Shown: piece after piece, positions 15,995 through 21,308 of the stretch
Numbering within the stretch: position 1 is the first letter of the stretch
How the letters are laid out: each line of letters opens with the position of its first letter
NCBI GenBank assembly: GCA_937138955.1
Contig: CAKZPJ010000543.1
Location: 1-21,308, forward strand
Source of the DNA: an uncultured Flammeovirgaceae bacterium
GTDB taxonomy: Bacteria > Bacteroidota > Bacteroidia > Cytophagales > Cyclobacteriaceae
Length of the DNA: 21,308 nt
Direction of reading: 5' to 3'
Notes under the pieces: model-generated
Seen by the model: only the letters and a program-made list of their open reading frames with translations
What the model was told of the DNA's origin: nothing
The model's database searches: none
Program-made: the position numbers and the translations under genes

Positions 15995-16578
15995 GACAAA
16001 TCACCTCTAATATACTTTTTATAGTCCTCACAGGTCATACGACCGCTTTCATCACTGTAAGGGCAAGAGCGGTAGATGGCGTTACCTAGCGTGCCTTGTT
16101 CAATGAGAACGCCACTTCCTTTACAAACCGGACAAAGTACAAAGGGAGTAGCATTGCAGTCAATACGTTCGGGTTTGGCTTTGTTATCCCTCTTAGGTTG
16201 TCGAGTTGGTCCAACTTTTTCAGTTAAATAGTCAGTTTCCGAAAGAGCTAGATACTCTTTTGCCTGATCGAAGAATTGCCCAGTAGTACCTTTAATTTCG
16301 ATGTATTTGTTAAGCCAGTCAATACTTTGTTTATATTTCTCGAGGTGATACGAATTTTTACCAAAATAAAAGCATAATTCAGCCGGAACTACATTAATAT
16401 CAGTCAGAACCTGTTGAAAGTAAGTATCTGCTCTAGCGTAATTGCCCTGATTCATGAAAGCCACCCCTTCATCTATCTTCATCATCAAGTCGCGCTGTTG
16501 CGCGTTGATATAATCTTGACTAAAACCCTGAATAGCAATACCAAGTAAGATAATCAGGGCTCCTAATTTTTGAATCAT
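15976..16578 (-). CDS. Secreted TPR-like protein with C-terminal cysteine motif
   Basis: Not a named family to me. The start chosen is the ATG at 16578 (200 residues); a TTG three codons earlier is possible but less likely. A signal peptide covers about 1-20 (hydrophobic run ending GFSQ). Helical TPR-like repeats span about 30-115, with GVAFMNQGNYARADTYFQQV and AELCFYFGKNSYHLEKYKQS having the typical spacing of small and aromatic residues. A basic, Lys/Arg/Pro-rich linker leads to a C-terminal cysteine region: Cys141, CPVCKGSGVL (Cys149, Cys152), CPYSDESG (Cys172) and Cys183. CPVCKGSG resembles one DnaJ-type zinc-binding repeat. The last codons are supplied by an inverted repeat. The gene is divergent from hisI. 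Function is unknown; envelope assembly or protein interaction is a guess. Confidence 0.8.
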   Translation of the reverse strand: MIQKLGALIILLGIAIQGFSQDYINAQQRDLMMKIDEGVAFMNQGNYARADTYFQQVLTDINVVPAELCFYFGKNSYHLEKYKQSIDWLNKYIEIKGTTGQFFDQAKEYLALSETDYLTEKVGPTRQPKRDNKAKPERIDCNATPFVLCPVCKGSGVLIEQGTLGNAIYRSCPYSDESGRMTCEDYKKYIRGDLSTADSQ

Positions 16579-16605
16579 ATTGACCAAAATTTCTGATGAG
16601 TACTA

Positions 16606-16613
16606 CAAAAGTA
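16606..16613 (-). promoter_or_regulatory. Possible -7 promoter element of the TPR gene
   Basis: On the minus strand TACTTTTG matches TAnnTTTG exactly and lies 27 nt before the chosen ATG. It sits between two copies of the palindrome AGTACT (16600-16605 and 16610-16615). No clear -33 TTTG is present. Confidence 0.35.
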
Positions 16614-16651
16614 CTATAATTACGCGGAAATCGAGAGAATGGTGCAATGGC

Positions 16652-16683
16652 TTAGTAAAAAGCCGATAGGAAGCGTAATTTTG
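16652..16683 (+). promoter_or_regulatory. Probable hisI promoter placed directly before the start codon
   Basis: TTAG (16652-16655, three of four bases of TTTG) is followed after 20 nt by TAATTTTG (16676-16683), an exact TAnnTTTG match. Only five bases separate the -7 element from the hisI ATG at 16689, so transcription would begin at or within a few bases of the start codon, giving a leaderless mRNA. Confidence 0.5.
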
Positions 16684-16688
16684 CTTCT

Positions 16689-17093
16689 ATGAATCAATTA
16701 GAAGAAGGAACCGAACTATCACTTCAGTTTGAAAAGCGAGGTGGACTACTTCCGGTAGCGGTACAGGAACATTCCAGTGGAGAAGTACTCATGATCGGGT
16801 ACGCTAATCAGGAAGCACTTCGGTGTTCTATTGAAACACGCTACGCTACCTTTTGGAGCACTTCGCGGCAAGAACTTTGGACTAAAGGACAAACTTCGGG
16901 TGACCGGTTACGTATTAACGATATTTGGGTCGATTGTGATCAGGATGCACTTTTGTACCAGGTAACTCTAGAAGGAAAGGGTGTTTGCCATACAAAGAAT
17001 ACTAATGGTCAAACGCGTAAAGCCTGTTTCTACCGCAAAATAGATTTTAGTCGTCAATCACTAATTTTTGATTCTTCTGCCATCACCGAATAA
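16689..17093 (+). CDS. hisI: Phosphoribosyl-AMP cyclohydrolase, standalone
   Basis: A 134-residue cytoplasmic enzyme that opens the purine ring of phosphoribosyl-AMP, the third step of histidine synthesis. Family motifs are present: FWSTSRQELWTKGQTSGDRL (55-74), the metal-binding Asp82-Cys83-Asp84-x-Asp86 in VDCDQDALLYQV, and zinc-type cysteines Cys100 (GVCHTKN) and Cys113 (KACFYR). The insertion NTNGQTRKA between the last two cysteines is longer than in E. coli-type enzymes. The hisE pyrophosphohydrolase domain usually fused in HisIE is absent, and no other his gene is in the window. It is divergent from the TPR gene and followed by cysS on the same strand after 66 nt. The ATG chosen lies immediately after the likely promoter. 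Confidence 0.93.
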   Translation: MNQLEEGTELSLQFEKRGGLLPVAVQEHSSGEVLMIGYANQEALRCSIETRYATFWSTSRQELWTKGQTSGDRLRINDIWVDCDQDALLYQVTLEGKGVCHTKNTNGQTRKACFYRKIDFSRQSLIFDSSAITE

Positions 17094-17159
17094 AGGAGGC
17101 CTTTAAAAGAATGCTTCTGATATTATTCTACTAACTTTAGCACTGAACACCTAACTGTT

Positions 17160-18674
17160 ATGGATCCAGCACTGTATACAAAATATCCATTATCTGTAGT
17201 TAACAGCTTAACTCGCCAGAAAGAGCTTTTTGAACCAATCAATCCTCCACTGGTAGGAATGTACCTCTGTGGCCCCACCGTATACGGCGACCCGCATTTA
17301 GGGCATGCTCGCTCAGCTGTAAACTTCGATGTAATCTTTCGGTACTTAGCTTTTCTAGGATACAAAGTGCGCTACGTTCGTAATGTAACTGATGTAGGTC
17401 ATTTAGAAGATGAAGTAGCGGGTGCAGGAGAAGATAAAGTTTCTAAAAAAGCCCGCTTAGAGAAAGTAGAACCGATGGAAATCGTCCAACTCTACACTTA
17501 TCGATACCGTGATGCTTTGCGCCAGCTTAATGTACTACCCCCCAGCATTGAACCCAGTGCTACCGGACATATTATTGAGCAGATAGAAATTATTCAGTCC
17601 ATACTAAAGCATGGATACGCCTACGAAGTGAATGATTCTATCTACTTCGATTTGGGAAAATATGCTCAAGAGCAAGAGTATGGACAAATATCAGGTAAGG
17701 TGCTGGAAGATTTACAATCGGGAAGTCGGCAAACTGAAGGCTTAGATGAAAAACGCAACCCTCACGATTTTGCTTTGTGGAAAAAAGCGAGCCCCGAACA
17801 TATTATGCGCTGGAATTCACCCTGGGGCGAAGGGTTCCCCGGCTGGCATTTGGAATGTACTGCCATGAGTACTAAATACCTAGGCGAAACTTTTGATATT
17901 CATGGGGGCGGACTGGACTTACAATTCCCTCACCATGAGGCTGAAGTGGCTCAGAGCTACGGTGCCTTTCATAACCACCCAGCTAATTATTGGATTCATC
18001 ATAATTTAATTACTATTGATGGGCAGAAAATGAGTAAGTCAAAGGGTAATTTTATTACGCTGGAGCAACTATTTACGGGTGATCACTCGCTATTGGTGCA
18101 GGCGTACTCGCCAGCCACAATTCGCTTCTTCATTTTGCAAGCGCACTACCGAAGTCCGGTAGATTTTTCTAACGAAGCCTTACAAGCGGCTGAAAAGGGG
18201 CTTACCCGATTACTAAGTGCCCAGGAAACGCTAGGCAAACTTGATCATCAGCCCGGAACTTTGGACGAAAAACTGGATAAGGAAATTAATCAGTTATGTG
18301 AGAGATGCTACCGAGAGATGAGTGATGATTTTAATACGGCTAAACTCATTGCAGTACTATTTGATTTAGGTTCTAAGATCAACGGGTTTTACCACCAGCA
18401 GCTTAATCTGACTGTAATTTCAGTGGAAACTTTTCAGCATCTAAAGCAGACTTTCCAGGACTTTATCTCGGGAGTGCTTGGTCTACAAGCCGAAGCGGGG
18501 GATGACACTCAGCAGAAAGAAGGGTTGATTGAATTGTTGATTAGTATTCGTAATCAAGCTAGAGCTAATAAAGATTTTGCTACTTCAGATCAGATTCGCG
18601 ACCAGCTAAAGGAGCTGGGTGTTCAGCTAAAAGATGAAAAGTCCGGAAGCACCACGTATTCGTTAACAAACTAA
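17160..18674 (+). CDS. cysS: Cysteinyl-tRNA synthetase
   Basis: A 504-residue class I aminoacyl-tRNA synthetase charging tRNA-Cys in the cytoplasm. The zinc site that selects cysteine is complete: Cys37 in [16 protein letters not shown], Cys233 in [10 protein letters not shown], and His258 and Glu262 in FPHHEAE. These fit the E. coli residues Cys28, Cys209, His234 and Glu238. The HIGH-type motif is HLGH (46-49) and the KMSKS motif is at 290-294. The C-terminal helical part continues to the DALR-type region ([15 protein letters not shown]). It is about 40 residues longer than the E. coli enzyme. The start ATG at 17160 leaves a 66-nt gap after hisI holding a perfect Shine-Dalgarno-like AAAGGAGG too far away to serve this gene, and a -7-like TAACTTTA at 17132-17139. 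Confidence 0.97.
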   Translation: MDPALYTKYPLSVVNSLTRQKELFEPINPPLVGMYLCGPTVYGDPHLGHARSAVNFDVIFRYLAFLGYKVRYVRNVTDVGHLEDEVAGAGEDKVSKKARLEKVEPMEIVQLYTYRYRDALRQLNVLPPSIEPSATGHIIEQIEIIQSILKHGYAYEVNDSIYFDLGKYAQEQEYGQISGKVLEDLQSGSRQTEGLDEKRNPHDFALWKKASPEHIMRWNSPWGEGFPGWHLECTAMSTKYLGETFDIHGGGLDLQFPHHEAEVAQSYGAFHNHPANYWIHHNLITIDGQKMSKSKGNFITLEQLFTGDHSLLVQAYSPATIRFFILQAHYRSPVDFSNEALQAAEKGLTRLLSAQETLGKLDHQPGTLDEKLDKEINQLCERCYREMSDDFNTAKLIAVLFDLGSKINGFYHQQLNLTVISVETFQHLKQTFQDFISGVLGLQAEAGDDTQQKEGLIELLISIRNQARANKDFATSDQIRDQLKELGVQLKDEKSGSTTYSLTN

Positions 18675-18813
18675 TCTGACTTTTGTACGTTATACTGCAC
18701 ACCTTGCGTTATTCTAATACTACGCACTTATCGTTTACCTTACATAGCTAATATAGGGACTTCGTTTTCACGGTAAAGTAGTAGAAGATGTGCTAGGTTT
18801 TGAAAAAAAACGT

Positions 18814-19329
18814 ATGATACTGTCAGGAAAAGAAATTGAGCGGTTACAAGGCAGCGAAATCAGTATTGCCCCATTTTCACGGGAGCAGCTTAATCCGAAT
18901 AGCTATAATCTGAAATTGCACAATGAGCTTCTGGTCTATCAAAACCGAGTGCTGGATATGAAAGAGGATAATCCGGTTGAGAAAGTTACTATTCCAACTG
19001 ACGGCTTAATCCTAGAACCAGGACGACTTTATTTAGGTCGAACGGTGGAACGAATTAAGGCGAACTTTCACGTTCCACTTTTAGAGGGGCGTTCTTCTAT
19101 TGGTAGATTGGGAATATTGGTGCATTTCACTGCGGGTCTAGGAAATATCGGCTCGGATGGATGCTGGACATTGGAAATTGCGTGTGTGCAGCCGGTTCGG
19201 GTGTATCCTGATGTAGAAATTTGCCAAATTTACTTTCAGGAACTCCAAGGCGACCACATAAAGTACCAGAGTAAAAAGTATCATCACTCGGATATTCAAC
19301 CTAGTTTGCTTTTTCAGGAGTTACGCTAA
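18814..19329 (+). CDS. dcd: dCTP deaminase (dUTPase superfamily)
   Basis: The start is taken as the ATG at 18814, giving 171 residues beginning MILSGKEIERL, the usual N-terminus of the family. An in-frame GTG at 18790 would add eight residues with no family support. The enzyme converts dCTP to dUTP for dTTP synthesis. Motifs are LNPNSYNLKL (26-35), EGRSSIGRLG (91-100) with Ser94-Ser95 and Arg98 in the trimer-interface active site, VHFTAGLG (103-110) and the catalytic Glu121 in CWTLEIACVQP. The C-terminal YQSKKYHHSDIQPS lies over the nucleotide, as in the family. No clear promoter was found in the 139-nt gap after cysS. It is followed after 7 nt by yidD, so the two are probably co-transcribed. 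Confidence 0.88.
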   Translation: MILSGKEIERLQGSEISIAPFSREQLNPNSYNLKLHNELLVYQNRVLDMKEDNPVEKVTIPTDGLILEPGRLYLGRTVERIKANFHVPLLEGRSSIGRLGILVHFTAGLGNIGSDGCWTLEIACVQPVRVYPDVEICQIYFQELQGDHIKYQSKKYHHSDIQPSLLFQELR

Positions 19330-19336
19330 TTGATAC

Positions 19337-19573
19337 ATGCTCACCTACCTAGCCAAAGTACTTATTCGCTTCTATCAGTACGCTATTTCCCCATTGCTGG
19401 GAAATAATTGTCGCCACGCGCCGAGCTGTTCTCAGTACACATTAGAAGCTATTCAGGAGTGGGGTTTTTTGAAAGGAAGCTGGTTAGGAATTAAACGAAT
19501 TGCCCGTTGCCACCCCTGGGGAACCCACGGTTACGATCCTGTTCCAAAGCGAGATCAACTTGGTCAAAAATAG
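19337..19573 (+). CDS. yidD: Membrane protein insertion efficiency factor YidD
   Basis: A 78-residue small protein that helps YidC-dependent membrane insertion at the inner face of the cytoplasmic membrane. The family signature is nearly complete: [31 protein letters not shown], with the three conserved cysteines Cys25, Cys31 and Cys58 (the last in [15 protein letters not shown]). An amphipathic N-terminal helix precedes it. In many bacteria yidD lies in the rpmH-rnpA-yidC cluster, but here it follows dcd by 7 nt, suggesting a two-gene transcript. The start at 19337 is the only reasonable one. Confidence 0.95.
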   Translation: MLTYLAKVLIRFYQYAISPLLGNNCRHAPSCSQYTLEAIQEWGFLKGSWLGIKRIARCHPWGTHGYDPVPKRDQLGQK

Positions 19574-19602
19574 CCGTGCAAACGGAGCTTATAATCCAAA
19601 AC

Positions 19603-19634
19603 TTTTGCCTATGTACCGCGTGTTAGTACTGTAA
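19603..19634 (+). promoter_or_regulatory. Weak candidate promoter of the ribD-like gene
   Basis: TTTG (19604-19607) is followed after 19 nt by TACTGTAA (19627-19634). The -33 element and spacing fit the Bacteroidota pattern, but the -7 element matches TAnnTTTG only partly. It lies 13 nt before the gene start at 19648. Confidence 0.25.
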
Positions 19635-19647
19635 CATTGACTATTCC

Positions 19648-20121
19648 ATGAATTCTTCTGATGAATTGTATATGCGCCGGGTGCTGGAATTAGCTGAGTT
19701 GGGTCGAGGAAAAGTAGCACCTAACCCAATGGTGGGTTGTATAATTGTTAAAGAAGAACGAATTATTGGGGAAGGCTGGCATCAAAAATATGGCGAAGCT
19801 CATGCCGAGCGCAATGCAGTAGAGCAGGTGCAAAATCAGGAAGATATTGTTGGAAGCACCGTATACGTTAATCTAGAGCCTTGCTCTCACTACGGAAAAA
19901 CGCCCCCCTGTTCCAATCTACTTATTCATCATCAAGTAAAAAGAGTGGTAGTATCTAATATTGATCCTAATCCGCTGGTAGATGGTGGTGGTATTCGAAA
20001 AATGCGGGAGGCTGGTATTCAAGTAGATGTCGGTATCTTACAAGAAGAGGGCGAACGACTCAATCGCTCATTTTTTCAGCAAATTGCTACCGAGATTCAG
20101 TCTGGTTCAGTACCACATTGA
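19648..20121 (+). CDS. ribD: RibD deaminase domain protein lacking the reductase domain
   Basis: A 157-residue protein matching the N-terminal half of bifunctional RibD, diaminohydroxyphosphoribosylaminopyrimidine deaminase, the second step of riboflavin synthesis. The signature is clear: APNPMVGCIIV (24-34), the zinc and catalytic site HAE (52-54), EPCSHYGKTPPC (77-88, with Cys79 and Cys88), and DPNPLVDGGGI (106-116). Ordinary RibD proteins are about 350-370 residues with a C-terminal NADPH-dependent reductase. Here the sequence stops just after LNRSFF (138-143) with a short unrelated tail. The next gene starts 60 nt later, so no hidden or frameshifted reductase remnant fits in between. It could be a working single-domain deaminase with the reductase encoded elsewhere, or a product of domain loss. 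Confidence 0.88.
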   Translation: MNSSDELYMRRVLELAELGRGKVAPNPMVGCIIVKEERIIGEGWHQKYGEAHAERNAVEQVQNQEDIVGSTVYVNLEPCSHYGKTPPCSNLLIHHQVKRVVVSNIDPNPLVDGGGIRKMREAGIQVDVGILQEEGERLNRSFFQQIATEIQSGSVPH

Positions 20122-20151
20122 TTAGAAGTAGTAGAATTTAGCGGTAATTGC

Positions 20152-20159
20152 TAATTTTG
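20152..20159 (+). promoter_or_regulatory. Possible -7 promoter element of trhO
   Basis: TAATTTTG matches TAnnTTTG exactly, 22 nt before the trhO ATG, and is the same octamer used before hisI. No good -33 TTTG is seen 19-21 nt upstream, so the assignment is tentative. Confidence 0.35.
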
Positions 20160-20181
20160 CGAGAGTTTCTATTATCCAGCT

Positions 20182-21216
20182 ATGCAGTTACACAATCGCG
20201 TTGATCGAAAGATACTAAAGCAGCAAATTCAGGAAAGCACTGAGAAGCGTATTACGCTGTCCTTTTACCAGTATGCCCATATCGGTAATCCTACCCTTTT
20301 TCGCGATCATTTATACCTACAGTGGTCTGAGTTAGGTGCACTAGGTCGTGTATATGTAGCCAATGAAGGTATCAATGCTCAGATTAACGTGCCTAAAGAT
20401 TATTTCGAGCAATTTCAGGAACAGCTTGCTACCATTACTTTCTTGGAAAATGTACGCTTGAACATTGCTATAGACGACGACCACAAATCTTTTTACAAGC
20501 TTAAAATTCAGGTTAAGAATAAGATTGTAGCTGATGGACTGAACGATGCCTCATTTGATGTGACCAATAAAGGAATTCATCTGAAAGCCGATGATTTTAA
20601 CGCATTAACGGATGACCCTGACACGGTAGTGGTAGATATGCGTAATCACTACGAAAGCGAAGTAGGTCATTTCGGAAATGCTATTCTGCCTGATGTAGAT
20701 TCTTTTCGAGAATCGCTACCCAAAGTGGAAAATATGTTAAAGGAGCACCGTGAAAAGAACATCGTTATGTACTGCACGGGTGGAATCCGGTGCGAGAAGG
20801 CAAGTGCTTACTTCAAGCACAAGGGCTTTGATCACGTGTACCAGTTAGAAGGCGGGATTATTAATTATGCCCGGCAAGTACAAGAAAAGGGGCTCCCCAA
20901 TAAGTTCAAAGGTAAAAACTTTGTGTTCGATGAGCGGCTAGGTGAGCGAATTTCGGATGAAGTTATCAGTCACTGCCATCAATGTGGCGCACCCTGCGAC
21001 ACTCATACTAATTGCCAGAATGAAGCTTGCCATCTACTATTTATTCAGTGTGAACGTTGTGCGGAAAGGTATAACGGCTGTTGCACTCCCGATTGCCAAG
21101 AGTTTATTCAACTTCCGGAAGAAGAGCAGAAAGCATTGCGTAAATTGAAGCAGCAAAAGCGAAATATCTTTCGTAAAGGACGTTCTGAGCACTTGAAGCA
21201 CCGGCTACAGCAGTAG
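20182..21216 (+). CDS. trhO: tRNA uridine-34 hydroxylase TrhO (rhodanese-like)
   Basis: A 344-residue cytoplasmic protein of the YceA/TrhO family, which makes 5-hydroxyuridine at tRNA position 34. The N-terminal acylphosphatase-like domain (about 24-115) contains GRVYVANEGINAQI (55-68). The rhodanese domain (about 130-235) has VVVDMRNHYESEVGHF (148-163) and the active-site loop MYCTGGIRCEKAS (196-208) with catalytic Cys198. A C-terminal cysteine-rich part (about 265-305, with Cys265, 268, 272, 278, 283, 290, 293, 300, 301 and 305) is typical of the long form and may bind metal. A Lys/Arg-rich tail ends the protein. It is not obviously co-transcribed with ribD and is followed by a probable terminator. 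Confidence 0.94.
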   Translation: MQLHNRVDRKILKQQIQESTEKRITLSFYQYAHIGNPTLFRDHLYLQWSELGALGRVYVANEGINAQINVPKDYFEQFQEQLATITFLENVRLNIAIDDDHKSFYKLKIQVKNKIVADGLNDASFDVTNKGIHLKADDFNALTDDPDTVVVDMRNHYESEVGHFGNAILPDVDSFRESLPKVENMLKEHREKNIVMYCTGGIRCEKASAYFKHKGFDHVYQLEGGIINYARQVQEKGLPNKFKGKNFVFDERLGERISDEVISHCHQCGAPCDTHTNCQNEACHLLFIQCERCAERYNGCCTPDCQEFIQLPEEEQKALRKLKQQKRNIFRKGRSEHLKHRLQQ

Positions 21217-21267
21217 AACTAACGATCCAATAGCTTCTTCTTTTTCTCTTTCAATCTAAGATGCTTT

Positions 21268-21290
21268 AGAGCTAGCATTAGCGCTTTTTT
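21268..21290 (+). terminator. Probable intrinsic terminator after trhO
   Basis: AGAGCTA (21268-21274) and TAGCGCT (21279-21285) pair with one A-G mismatch around a 4-nt loop, followed by further T residues up to 21290. It lies 52 nt after the trhO stop codon. The stem is weaker than the other terminators in the window. Confidence 0.5.
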
Positions 21291-21308
21291 ATGCATTCAA
21301 CTGCATTC

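Noticed and set aside
16579..16587. TTG start adding three residues to the TPR protein
   Set aside because: The ATG at 16578 leads directly into a normal signal peptide; TTG is a rarer start.
18790..18813. GTG start adding eight residues to dCTP deaminase
   Set aside because: The family begins at MILSGKEI; the extra residues have no support.
21291..21308. Short direct repeat of TGCATTC at the window end
   Set aside because: Only two copies of seven bases are visible before the sequence ends, too little to call a repeat array.

Overview
The window looks like a chromosomal segment of a marine-type Bacteroidota, probably Cytophagales. Three things point that way. Several promoters resemble the Bacteroidota pattern (TTTG about 20 nt upstream of TAnnTTTG), most clearly in front of the tRNA gene. 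Shine-Dalgarno sequences are mostly weak. The gene content also fits: tRNA-Gln/prs/rplY/pth synteny, a GDP-mannose dehydrogenase exopolysaccharide locus, and planctomycete-type cytochrome (PSCyt1/DUF1549/DUF1553) with DUF1501 proteins. No insertion sequence, phage gene, CRISPR array or rRNA was seen.

Layout. (1) Positions 1-5852, minus strand: a tight operon of a PSCyt1-DUF1549-LamG-DUF1553 lipoprotein, a Tat-exported DUF1501 protein, and a second PSCyt1-DUF1549 lipoprotein cut off by the window edge. (2) 6091-8193, plus strand, divergent from that operon: a secreted family-8 polysaccharide lyase of the chondroitin AC lyase type. (3) 8210-10577, minus strand: tRNA-Gln, prs, rplY and pth. This unit has a 56-nt hairpin between the tRNA and prs, a terminator after rplY that ends about 5 nt before the pth start codon, and a terminator built into the last codons of pth. 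(4) 10920-14903, plus strand: a three-gene exopolysaccharide unit (polyprenyl-phosphate sugar transferase, AlgD-like GDP-mannose dehydrogenase, GT4 glycosyltransferase) closed by a clear intrinsic terminator. (5) 15104-16578: a convergent pair, an M48 metalloprotease lipoprotein and a secreted TPR/cysteine-motif protein, joined by a long inverted repeat that supplies the last codons of the TPR protein. (6) 16689-21216, plus strand: mostly housekeeping genes, namely hisI, cysS, dcd, yidD, a reductase-less ribD and trhO, ending in a probable terminator.

How the genes may work together. Regions 1 and 2 suggest periplasmic or outer-membrane breakdown of an acidic polysaccharide, with the cytochrome-type proteins and the DUF1501 protein in an undefined oxidative or hydrolytic step. 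Region 4 suggests the start of synthesis of an exopolysaccharide that may contain a uronic acid. The rest is translation, nucleotide and cofactor metabolism.

Most unusual points: the DUF1553/DUF1501/DUF1553 triad facing a PL8 lyase; the tRNA-prs hairpin whose two imperfections are both G-U pairs in the transcribed strand; the coding-end inverted repeat at 15923-15994; the terminator abutting pth; and the single-domain RibD. All family assignments come from reading motifs by eye. No database search was run.
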